Below, in pieces: positions 25,101-31,086 of a stretch of DNA of 64,000 bases. The notes below the pieces were generated by a model. The model had not been told where the DNA came from. It did not search any database and saw only the letters and a list, made by a program, of their open reading frames with translations. The translations under genes and the position numbers were made by a program. The stretch is from the NCBI GenBank assembly GCA_963621245.1, contig CAVFCW010000001.1:372001-436000 (forward strand), written 5' to 3'. The DNA comes from SIG603 sp963621245 (lineage in GTDB: Bacteria > Bacillota > Clostridia > Oscillospirales > Acutalibacteraceae). Each line of letters begins with the position of its first letter. The stretch's first letter is position 1.

Positions 25101-27557
25101 GAGATATTCCGCACCGCTCTCGATTTCTGTCACCTTGTTGTAGCTTACGCTCGAAGAAGTATCGTGAGAGATGACAAAACTTGCAATGCCGTCCGATGTC
25201 GGAATGACGGTATCGGCAGTACCGACCGTTTGATCATCGGAAACGAAAACGTCGGAGGACGTTTCGCCGACCGTGAGATAAACCGTGATGTAGTTCTCGG
25301 TAGTATCCATGTCGGAGAGTTCGCAGACGCCGATCGTACCGAAGAACGGCACTTTGAAAGTAAAATTGCTTCCGTCAAAAGTTCCGGCAACAAGCCTTAC
25401 GGAATTGTTTTTGTCGAGAACAAATCCGAATGTCTTGTTCGTGTTCCAAGATGCGGGAATATTGACCGTGACCGTTCCGCCGCCCTTGTATGTGCCCTCG
25501 CTCGTCTCGAGGTCTGTTTTAAAGGCAACGTAGGAGTTTACATTTGAGTTATTCGGATCAAAGGAATCAAGCTTGGTTACGGTTTTAGCCGTGAACTCAA
25601 CGCCGTCCGCATCAACGCTGAATCCGACTGAGGAATACCAGTCCTTGTCAATATCGGGGTTGACTTCACCGGTTGAATAACCCGCGTCGTCATCTTCTCC
25701 GCCCTTTGATGCCTCTTCATCGTCAAGAGCGACCGCATCATCGCCGTTCAAGCCGAGCGTGTCGGCAGTGTAAACGGCCGTCTGAACGGAATTTCCCAAG
25801 GTATAGAGCAAAGCTACGCTGTTATCGCTTCTCACCGTGAGGCAAGACGAAGTGAATCCGTCTGCGACTGAAACATCCGATACAAGCGTGAGTGCGTTAT
25901 CATCACCGACTTCAAAAGCCGAGATATTTCCGCCGGCAGAAACGAGGATAACTTTTCCACCGTTCGAATCGGTTTGTGAATAACTTACAGCCGAAATCAC
26001 ACTGTCCGAACCGACTTCTGCATCGGTTGCGGTAATGTCCGACCAAGCGCCGGAGGCGCAGTCGGCATAGCAAAGCGTGCCGCCGTTTGCGAAGAAGAAA
26101 CGAAGTGTTCCGTCCGCCAGTTCAGTCACGGCAGAAGTGTTTGCATTTATAGAAGAATCTGTTCTCGTCCAGTTTGTTCCGTCAGTTGATAATATAAATC
26201 CTAGTGTGCTTACTCCGCCCACATAGCTGTAAACGGGGAAAACCATGTTTCCGCCCGATGTGACGATTCCACGTCCACCCGCCGAAAGAAGCGCGTTCTC
26301 AGATGTGTTTTTTGCGTTTATGAGCTTTGGCTCACTCCAGTTTAGTCCGTCCGAGGAGGAAGTCAGATAGAGATAAGAAGTTCTTACCACCTTAAAAGGA
26401 CTTTCCTCAAAGAAAAGGTTGCTCGTCTTTGTCTCGTCACTTATTGGAGTTGCACTCGGCGTCGGTGACGGACTTTCGGACGGTTCAGCCGTCGGTGTCG
26501 CTGTTGGTGTTGCTGTTGGTGTTGCTGTCGGTTCTGCGGTCGGCTCAGCAGTAGGTTCTGCAGTCGGTTCGGCTGTAGGTTCGGCAGTCGGTTCGGCTGT
26601 AGGTTCAGCCGTTGGCTCAGGAGTTACAGTCTCTTCGACTGTTTCGTTTTCGCCGTCATCGAGATTATCCAAGCCCTCGGCAATATCGTTCACAAGAGTT
26701 TCGGTAGAAAGACTTGCGACCGTGAAAGCCGAATGGCTGCCCTTTGCGGAAAGATTAGCCGACAAATCGTCCGATGCGGTATCGGTAACCAAAGTTTCAG
26801 CATCATTTTCAGAATTTTCTGTGGTGCTTATTTCACTCGTCTCACTTACTTCGCTCGGCTCAGCCGTTGGCGTCGGCGAGGGCGTAGCCGTGAGTTTTTC
26901 AGCCTCGTCAAGCGATTTTTCGCTGTAGTCGAGGTTGAAATATTTATCGGTGTGAAGCGCAGTTTTCTGTCCGTCAGCCGTATAAATATAATAATCGTCT
27001 AAATTTAGATAATAGCCGTAAGTTTTAAAATCATCGGCGCTCAAAAGAAGATTGCCGTTTGCATCGAATGCACTCTCACTCGACGGAAGAATATTTCCCT
27101 CGTCGCTCAAAGCAACCCCGTACGGGTAGAAGTTGGAGAGCATATAGACCGTGTTTCCGTTTGCCACAAGAGTGGGAGACGTGAACGCAGTTGATTTTTC
27201 GCCGTTGTAAGTGTCTCCGTTGTCACCAAGATAATCGGCACTGACTGAGCTCCAGCCCGAGCCGTTATCACCCGAAACAGCGGAAATAATATCCGTGCCA
27301 CCGCCGTCGTATGCGGAATTTCTTCTCAGCTCGGCGGCAGAAACAAGATTTCCGTTTGCGAGCGTCACAAGTGAAGCGGAATTTATGTAAGAATTATCGC
27401 CGCTTGCAAAGGGAGCATTAAATGCGCTCGCCTCAATTTTCTCGGCGTTTTCCGTATCCTCTGCCGAAACGGGAGAGAACGGAACGCCCGTTGCCATAAG
27501 CGAGAGGGCAAGCATGAGTGAAACCGCTCTGCGCTTAAGCTTTTTCAGTTTAATCAT
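22119..27557 (-). CDS. Large secreted multidomain protein: sialidase-like propeller, ricin-like and Ig-like repeats, DUF7601-like end
   Basis: An 1812-residue exported protein with signal peptide about 1-32 (ends PVSA). Asp-box motifs of a BNR/sialidase propeller occur at residues 95-102 (SGDNGSGW), 400-407 and 457-463 (STDGTNW), with the sialidase-like stretch GGRGIVTSGGNMVFPVYS between. The position of the usual FRIP arginine reads SYINSASL, so the first catalytic Arg appears absent. A Ser/Thr-rich and PT-repeat insert (about 225-375) splits the propeller. Further on are a beta-trefoil-like block (YLIETASGKAM...WTFTQTDDGYYIQN), Ig-like repeats, and a C-terminal domain resembling DUF7601 (MTLKKVIEGNNF...VTFTNTL). 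No LPXTG or membrane anchor is present, so it is free or held by partners. Confidence 0.85.
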   Translation of the reverse strand: MIKLKKLKRRAVSLMLALSLMATGVPFSPVSAEDTENAEKIEASAFNAPFASGDNSYINSASLVTLANGNLVSAAELRRNSAYDGGGTDIISAVSGDNGSGWSSVSADYLGDNGDTYNGEKSTAFTSPTLVANGNTVYMLSNFYPYGVALSDEGNILPSSESAFDANGNLLLSADDFKTYGYYLNLDDYYIYTADGQKTALHTDKYFNLDYSEKSLDEAEKLTATPSPTPTAEPSEVSETSEISTTENSENDAETLVTDTASDDLSANLSAKGSHSAFTVASLSTETLVNDIAEGLDNLDDGENETVEETVTPEPTAEPTAEPTAEPTAEPTAEPTAEPTAEPTATPTATPTATPTAEPSESPSPTPSATPISDETKTSNLFFEESPFKVVRTSYLYLTSSSDGLNWSEPKLINAKNTSENALLSAGGRGIVTSGGNMVFPVYSYVGGVSTLGFILSTDGTNWTRTDSSINANTSAVTELADGTLRFFFANGGTLCYADCASGAWSDITATDAEVGSDSVISAVSYSQTDSNGGKVILVSAGGNISAFEVGDDNALTLVSDVSVADGFTSSCLTVRSDNSVALLYTLGNSVQTAVYTADTLGLNGDDAVALDDEEASKGGEDDDAGYSTGEVNPDIDKDWYSSVGFSVDADGVEFTAKTVTKLDSFDPNNSNVNSYVAFKTDLETSEGTYKGGGTVTVNIPASWNTNKTFGFVLDKNNSVRLVAGTFDGSNFTFKVPFFGTIGVCELSDMDTTENYITVYLTVGETSSDVFVSDDQTVGTADTVIPTSDGIASFVISHDTSSSVSYNKVTEIESGAEYLIETASGKAMYKYSEYNYSYGFDTFPLSYPSDYSDYLWTFTQTDDGYYIQNRRNGAVSGYLTLSDVDEGVNGTACEKQNEPYALDVNASGDGFMIFKHGSTVGLNNAGGSDECALSWNTANNSVWYLYKKTETANNSTSVKFTAIKPGETEVNIGSNVYDVVVSEIEESKSVHVKTGSTDNALDPVSDLGLSSDNSYTVSYELTDGSDLITLDTATGKFDANSTEGTATVVASVSYADDSENTAIAKVTYSVVVEEKVITETKNMFVIAGDTSSMTGLSGKIDLDLADMTLFNSYEYSESDGKLTLTGNYHDKTGSTEIIVGTTLLKVHVYPTTLFGSWHTENSFKFNVDKIENCDVYYSINGSELIPLESTGALVDQAQLNGGFHISFYAKPHEGYALASMGATGSAGQYYSMQYTNDITECEAWPENGSAFASDVGYYFTLETLKKVFTAADELGCDGTMKFVRCGHSNVTNLSFVAEKLPSVNKEIIGYKYASANTATTKSKSTPEYLDIEGYTDYYKYNADDNLSFTFGDKLLYKLTVNTYSDNVKYTNAVLSDERIGTYDSDGKKVPYTVNFDDDKLDTSGQEFDYYVDYTINEQDAKNYYYLSGRFVNSVDLSYTYQSKYSKGSYGNTSEATATAEIVGIVSYDWAEGTPRGIYSDSNCTLPETKSVQTGAKYGLDAYTGATTYVDSDGKKYYLDHWTWSDGNGNSEQITKTEDGKTVQNIGLVDSTWEKEMIADKSATIIGTWKEKPKYNVVYEWSDEGDGTPASAILPNTIGYYTGDNFTVTNAIHKIDDGTWTWTFNGWKLKNADGTITDIDGNNYSASDVLDGKTFTMGTEEITLVGSWSKNYDYTIMTLKKVIEGNNFSSDDVFVFKITCEGRYNPNMTVTLKAGDQIRISRLRIGTTYTVTEVGGWSWRYTPTEGSTQQIKLVERRSWTDVSNIVTFTNTLDETKWLTDEDKVRNNWTENGVTKIEEVTPTATPTTDAESTE
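26445..26624 (-). repeat. Tandem 12-base repeat coding the PT(A/E) linker
   Basis: About 180 bases coding residues 312-371 of the giant protein as repeated AEPT, then ATPT, then SPSPTP units. The 12-base units are near identical (GGTTCGGC(T/A)GTA on the plus strand). Such tracts vary in copy number by slippage and act as extended, often glycosylated spacers. An antisense frame here is an artefact of the repeat. Confidence 0.85.
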
Positions 27558-27569
27558 ACTTCTTCCTCC

Positions 27570-28124
27570 TTACGCCTCGGGCCAACCCGATGCACTCAAA
27601 GCGTCCGTGCCGTTGTTTGCGGACTGAACCGCCTGAGCGTAAACATCGACGGAGCACCTTGCGCCCTGATAATCGTTGTCCATATTCTCGGAGAACTCAA
27701 CCGAGGTGAATATCGGCTCGGTAATTTCGTCCGCCGAGAGCTTTTCGGCGTAGTAAAAGTAACCGTCGCCGCCGTCTATCCAGTCCGTCCTGTTGACGTT
27801 AACCTTAAGCATATCGGAGTCGGCTTCGCCCGATTGGCTGAGCGCGATTTTTTTCTCGACTCTGACTCGCACCCAAGCGTCGGATTTACCCGTATTTTTA
27901 ACCTCGGCAATTTTCGTCACGCTCGAGTTCGGCACAACCCCCTCGACATCGGCAAAGGGAATCGTCCGCTCCTCGTCCGCCCACTCGTCAATTTCAATCT
28001 TGACTCCGCCCGTGGTGATGACGTTGTGCGCAACGTCCTGAGCGTTATAGTAAGCGACAGTGCCGAAAGAACAAACTGCGATTAAAATCGCAACAACAGA
28101 AAGTGAAAAGACTTTTTTCTTCAC
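27570..28124 (-). CDS. SipW-cognate leader protein 2
   Basis: I start at the GTG at 28124 (184 residues), since GGGAGG lies 7 bases upstream; the ATG at 28193 would add 23 residues before the leader. Leader: VKKKVF, core SLSVVAILIAVCSFGT, then VAYYNAQD and the box HNVITTGGVKIEI, as in SipW substrates. The mature domain has KIAEVKNTGKSDAWVRVRVEKKI, the same pattern as the 21492-22103 protein, so both belong to one family. The gene lies 12 bases before the giant protein gene. It is a likely subunit or chaperone of the exported assembly. Confidence 0.8.
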   Translation of the reverse strand: MKKKVFSLSVVAILIAVCSFGTVAYYNAQDVAHNVITTGGVKIEIDEWADEERTIPFADVEGVVPNSSVTKIAEVKNTGKSDAWVRVRVEKKIALSQSGEADSDMLKVNVNRTDWIDGGDGYFYYAEKLSADEITEPIFTSVEFSENMDNDYQGARCSVDVYAQAVQSANNGTDALSASGWPEA

Positions 28125-28228
28125 GGTGGATCCTCCCGTTTGAAAATTGAAAGACAAATTTTGTGAAAGACCTTTATTTAACATATTCCGCATAAGCAGA
28201 ATGAGAAAGACAATACAGTACGAACACC

Positions 28229-28262
28229 TTAATTATTAATTATTAATCATTAATTATTAATT
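28229..28262. repeat. AT-rich repeat (TTAATTATTAAT type), copy 1
   Basis: Near-palindromic run of TTAATTATTAATTATTAATC followed by ATTAATTATTAATT. Related runs occur at 30558-30587 and 31033-31069. It lies in the leader of the SipW-cognate gene at 27570-28124, beside the inverted repeat at 28269-28312. Confidence 0.7.
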
Positions 28263-28268
28263 GAGTCC

Positions 28269-28312
28269 GTCATATGAGAAAGCACGAATCCCTCCGTGCC
28301 CTCTCATATGAC
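28269..28312. repeat. Long inverted repeat in the leader of the 27570-28124 gene
   Basis: GTCATATGAGA (28269-28279) pairs perfectly with TCTCATATGAC (28302-28312); inside, GCACG pairs with CGTGC around an 8-base loop. There is no U-run on either side, so it is not a plain terminator. A second hairpin (CCGCC...GGCTT/AAGCC...GCGG on the minus strand) lies near 28356-28396. Together with the AT repeat and the terminator at 28453-28480, this is what fills 28125-28508. Confidence 0.65.
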
Positions 28313-28452
28313 CTGAGCAAAGGAAAAATCAAGTCCGTTTCACTCAGATCACACCGCACTCGGCTTGGGTGTTAAAAGCCAAAGGCGGTTTTTTGAATAT
28401 TTTTGCACATAAACAGTTCAGTTTGTACAAAAATCAAGCATCCTCAATTATG

Positions 28453-28480
28453 CAAAACGAGGATAGAAAATCTATCCTCG
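28453..28480 (-). terminator. Terminator of the 28509-29171 gene
   Basis: Minus-strand hairpin CGAGGATAGA / TCTATCCTCG (10 bp, 3-base loop) followed by TTTTGC. It likely lowers expression of downstream surface genes relative to the first subunit, as for major fibre proteins. Confidence 0.75.
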
Positions 28481-28508
28481 AAATGTGCATTTTAAAAGTA
28501 AATTAGGC

Positions 28509-29171
28509 TTATTTAGAAACAACTTCCCAAGCCTGATATTCTGCAGAGCCTTCTGCGGCGCTTGTAGTAAAGCCGTCCTGCTGGATAGCGTAAGCTGTAA
28601 CTTTGATGTTAGCGTCTGAAAGGCTAGACCAGTCTTCTTTAGAGTTAGCATCGTTAGCAAGTGTGAAGCTTGAGAAAACTGTGAGGTCCTGATCACTAGT
28701 TGACTTCGAAACGCTCTTGTAGTAAACGCCTGCTACGACCTTGCCTTCCTTGTCTGTAAGCTGAGTCCAGCCGTTTGTATTTGTAATCTGGGTTGCGATT
28801 GTTGTGTTGCCTTCCTTCTCAAAGCTTGCAAGGCCGTTCTCAACCTTTACGAATACATAGCAATCCTCGCTGTCTTTCTCAACGTGAACGGTAGGATCCT
28901 TTATGTAGGTGTGGCCGGGAACGAGGTTGTAGGTGTTAGCCTGAACCTTAGCGGCATCAGGTTTTGAAACCGAAGAACTATCGGAAGTAAGATATTTTTC
29001 GCCGTACTCGTCAACTTTTGTCTCGTCGAGGGTGAGCTTAACTTTACCGACAGTGAATGTGTTGGTAACATTATCCTTTGATGTGAGATATGCCATTGTT
29101 CCCATGACGGAAGCAACAACGAGAAGAACGGCGCAGAGTGTGAGCACAACTGCCTTTGACTTGGTTTTCAT
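28509..29171 (-). CDS. TasA-family SipW-cognate secreted protein (candidate major subunit)
   Basis: A 220-residue exported protein. Leader MKTKSKAVVLTLCAVLLVVA, then VMGTMAYLTSKD and NTFTVGKVKLTLDE, a clear SipW-substrate signature. The mature part resembles TasA/CalY-type fibre proteins (VPGHTYIKDPTVHVEKDSED and a DCYVFVKVENG strand), including the family motif in which a PG.. turn precedes KDPxV. The strong site GGAGG precedes the ATG. It is bracketed by its own leader element upstream and terminator downstream, so it may be expressed more than its neighbours. A fibre-forming role is inferred from the family. Confidence 0.85.
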   Translation of the reverse strand: MKTKSKAVVLTLCAVLLVVASVMGTMAYLTSKDNVTNTFTVGKVKLTLDETKVDEYGEKYLTSDSSSVSKPDAAKVQANTYNLVPGHTYIKDPTVHVEKDSEDCYVFVKVENGLASFEKEGNTTIATQITNTNGWTQLTDKEGKVVAGVYYKSVSKSTSDQDLTVFSSFTLANDANSKEDWSSLSDANIKVTAYAIQQDGFTTSAAEGSAEYQAWEVVSK

Positions 29172-29230
29172 AGTGAAACCTCCATAATAAATAATAGTAA
29201 ATTAACCGATACCGCAGAAAGCACGGGAAC

Positions 29231-29303
29231 AAATCTCCGCACAAGCGAGCCGACGCAAGCTGTCGCATAATCGTCCGATTGTGCGAACACCCCTACTTGA
29301 TTT
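29231..29303 (-). promoter_or_regulatory. Structured element between sipW and the TasA-like gene
   Basis: Nested pairings: AAATC (29231-29235) with GATTT (29299-29303), CGCACAA (29238-29244) with TTGTGCG (29279-29285), and an inner CGAC/GTCG hairpin. It lies about 60 bases upstream of the TasA-like start. Its class is not recognised. It could be a cis-regulator or a processing site that separates sipW from the abundant subunit mRNA. The rest of 29172-29405 shows a further hairpin CTTTGTTCTG/CAGAGCAAAG (29352-29376) without a U-run. Confidence 0.4.
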
Positions 29304-29405
29304 GGTACGTATAGCTTGCCGAGATATCGGGTAATTTTGAAAGTGAAAGACGCTTTGTTCTGCTAACAGAGCAAAGTAAGAAAGTAAAAAATATATTAAG
29401 TTGTG

Positions 29406-29927
29406 TTATTTCTTATTTTCCGATTTGAATAAATCGGGAATGAACGTGAATATGAGGAGCAGTGCCACAAACGCTATCGAGATGTACTTTCCCGGTGCGT
29501 TCTGCACGAAGTTGGCAAGATAGCCGAGGTACGGAATCGAGAAATTCGCTTTTCCGAGCACGTTTTGATAGCTCACGAGACCGGCGTCCTCGTTTTCGTT
29601 TGCGTCGCCCTTTGTTTTATAAGCCGTTTGACCGCTTTCCTCGCTGACAGCCGTAACACGGTGAGTTGCCACCATGCCGGAATCAAGCACAAAGGTTATT
29701 GCGTCGCCGACTTTTATCTCGTCAGCCGAGACGGATTTCACGTAAACGAGAGAACCGACGTGGTAGTTTGGCTCCATCGAGCCGGAAAGAACGGTGTAAA
29801 CCTGAAAGCCCAACAGTCTCACGCCAACGAGAAGTGCGGCGAGAACAACCACGGCGGCTACAAGAATTCCGCTTATTATATTCCAAACTTTTTTTACTGC
29901 CGAATTCATAAATTTCCTTTTGTTCAT
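29406..29927 (-). CDS. sipW: SipW-type signal peptidase I
   Basis: A 173-residue ER-type signal peptidase. The N-terminal helix (NIISGILVAAVVVLAALLVG) is followed by the catalytic Ser50 in VLSGSMEP and His89 in MVATHRV. A Ser/His pair instead of Ser/Lys marks the SipW type. A second membrane helix ends the protein (YISIAFVALLLIFTFIP). It should process the three proteins with SipW-cognate leaders encoded downstream. It is the first gene of the surface locus, with a promoter at 30020-30048. Confidence 0.93.
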   Translation of the reverse strand: MNKRKFMNSAVKKVWNIISGILVAAVVVLAALLVGVRLLGFQVYTVLSGSMEPNYHVGSLVYVKSVSADEIKVGDAITFVLDSGMVATHRVTAVSEESGQTAYKTKGDANENEDAGLVSYQNVLGKANFSIPYLGYLANFVQNAPGKYISIAFVALLLIFTFIPDLFKSENKK

Positions 29928-30019
29928 TTATTGCTGTTATTTCTGGTACACCGAGCGGAAAATCACACCCGAAGAAAGTGTTGTGCCATTAAACAACAGC
30001 AAGTTTATTTATATATACA

Positions 30020-30048
30020 GTTATAGCACTAAAGTCTCGGTTTTGCAA
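30020..30048 (-). promoter_or_regulatory. Promoter of the sipW/TasA-like/sortase locus
   Basis: Minus-strand -35 TTGCAA (30048-30043), 17-base spacer, -10 TATAAC (30025-30020), about 90 bases before sipW. The stretch 30049-30243 is AT-rich with no gene seen. Confidence 0.65.
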
Positions 30049-30243
30049 CGATAAATCCAATATTTTTATGATTTTTCTTGATTTTTTTGTAAAATTCTCT
30101 TCATCTACCCTCCCTATTTTTCTCCATTAGAAATATAATTGGAGTTATTTTTCTAAAATCACTGAGTATTTATTTTGGTATTCGATATTTTTCTTTTACG
30201 GCACAAAAAATAAAAAGCGAAAATCACACTCAAAAATAAATTC

Positions 30244-30272
30244 TTGCATAATAGAACCCGATGTGATAATAT
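30244..30272 (+). promoter_or_regulatory. Promoter of the Phe T-box-pheST transcript
   Basis: -35 TTGCAT (30244-30249), 17-base spacer, -10 TAATAT (30267-30272). Confidence 0.65.
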
Positions 30273-30279
30273 TTACCTA

Positions 30280-30560
30280 CACGCGATGAAAAAGAAGAGT
30301 AACATTCAAACTGCGTTAAGAGACGGCTTGTCATCGGCTGTAAGCAAGCCCCGCAAGTGAATGTGAAGTTCGCTTTGGAGCGGCGGAGCAGAAAACACAA
30401 AGTAAGCCCCGACGACTGTCTTTAATAAGGCAAAGCCACGTTACGGCATAATGAGGGTAATTTATCTTTAAATTATATTTGATAATTTACCGAATTTGGG
30501 TGGTACCGCGATAAAATCAATTCGTCCCAAGATGCGTTTGTGCGTCTTGGGGCGTTTTTA
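30280..30560 (+). ncRNA. T-box leader, probably tRNA-Phe specific
   Basis: The core T-box TGGGTGGTACCGCG is at 30497-30510, with the antiterminator bulge sequence complementary to the tRNA acceptor end. It is followed by the competing terminator CGTCCCAAGATGC / GCGTCTTGGGGCG (30523-30554) and a U-run. Stem I begins near 30282 (GATGAAAAAGAAGAGTA). The likely specifier is TTC at 30369-30371 within GAAGTTCGC, which reads Phe and fits pheST downstream. Uncharged tRNA-Phe should promote read-through. Unusually, another gene lies between this leader and pheS. Confidence 0.93.
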
Positions 30561-30587
30561 ATTAATAATGAATGATTAATAATGAAC
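30558..30587. repeat. AT-rich repeat copy 2, left flank of the four-helix-bundle gene
   Basis: Contains TTAATAATGA twice (30562-30571, 30576-30585). Its reverse complement TCATTATTAA is at 31033-31042 on the other side of the inserted gene, so the two copies form an inverted pair. Confidence 0.7.
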
Positions 30588-30635
30588 GCACAAATCTCAT
30601 TTAGTTAGAGATTTTTAGTTTGGGGAGTTGATTTT

Positions 30636-31004
30636 ATCAAAGACGGTAACCCTATTAAAGATAAAAGCAAGCTGTTTGCTATAAGAACAATAAAGCTTAA
30701 CAAGTATCTTACTGAAGAAAAGCACGAATTTGTGATGTCAAAGCAAATTTTGCGAAGCGGAACAAGCATCGGTGCAAATGTGACGGAAGCGGTCTTCGCT
30801 CAAAGCAAAGCCGACTTCATCAATAAAATTAATATTGCCTTAAAAGAATCCGCCGAAACGGTTTATTGGTTGGAAATTCTATTCGAAACCGAATATTTAA
30901 CCAAAAAGCAATTTCAAAGCATGCAAAATGATGCGGTGGAAATTCTTAAACTTCTGACAAGTATTTTAAAGTCAAGCAAGGCAAATTCCGATAACAAATG
31001 CTGA
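30636..31004 (+). CDS. Four-helix-bundle protein (S23/IVS-encoded family), start uncertain
   Basis: The conserved core SKQILRSGTSIGANVTEA, followed by AQSKADFINKINIALKESAE and TVYWLEILFE, marks the family first seen in 23S rRNA intervening sequences. Full-length members begin before KSKLFAIRTIKLNKYL, which is in frame here from about 30654. The frame is open back to 30609 but has no ATG, GTG or TTG before the GTG/ATG at 30732-30737, which would delete helix 1. Possibly a rare ATC/ATT start is used after GGGGAG (30622-30627), or the N-terminus is damaged. The coordinate given is a compromise. The function of the family is unknown. Confidence 0.7.
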   Translation: MKDGNPIKDKSKLFAIRTIKLNKYLTEEKHEFVMSKQILRSGTSIGANVTEAVFAQSKADFINKINIALKESAETVYWLEILFETEYLTKKQFQSMQNDAVEILKLLTSILKSSKANSDNKC

Positions 31005-31032
31005 AAAAACGACTCAGCTCAATTTAACACAG

Positions 31033-31069
31033 TCATTATTAATTATTAATTATTAACTATTAATTATTT
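31033..31069. repeat. AT-rich repeat copy 3, right flank of the four-helix-bundle gene
   Basis: TCATTATTAATTATTAATTA followed by TTAACTATTAATTATT, inverted relative to copy 2 and ending just before the pheS RBS (GAAAGGAT). Confidence 0.7.
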
Positions 31070-31086
31070 CTGAAAGGATAATAAAA

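Noticed and set aside
26445..26624. Possible CRISPR or minisatellite array
   Set aside because: Units are 12 bases, contiguous and in frame with coding sequence, with no spacers and no cas genes.
26419..26928. Long plus-strand frame of Gly/Val/Ala/Ser repeats
   Set aside because: It is the antisense of the PT-repeat in the giant secreted protein; periodic DNA keeps several frames open.
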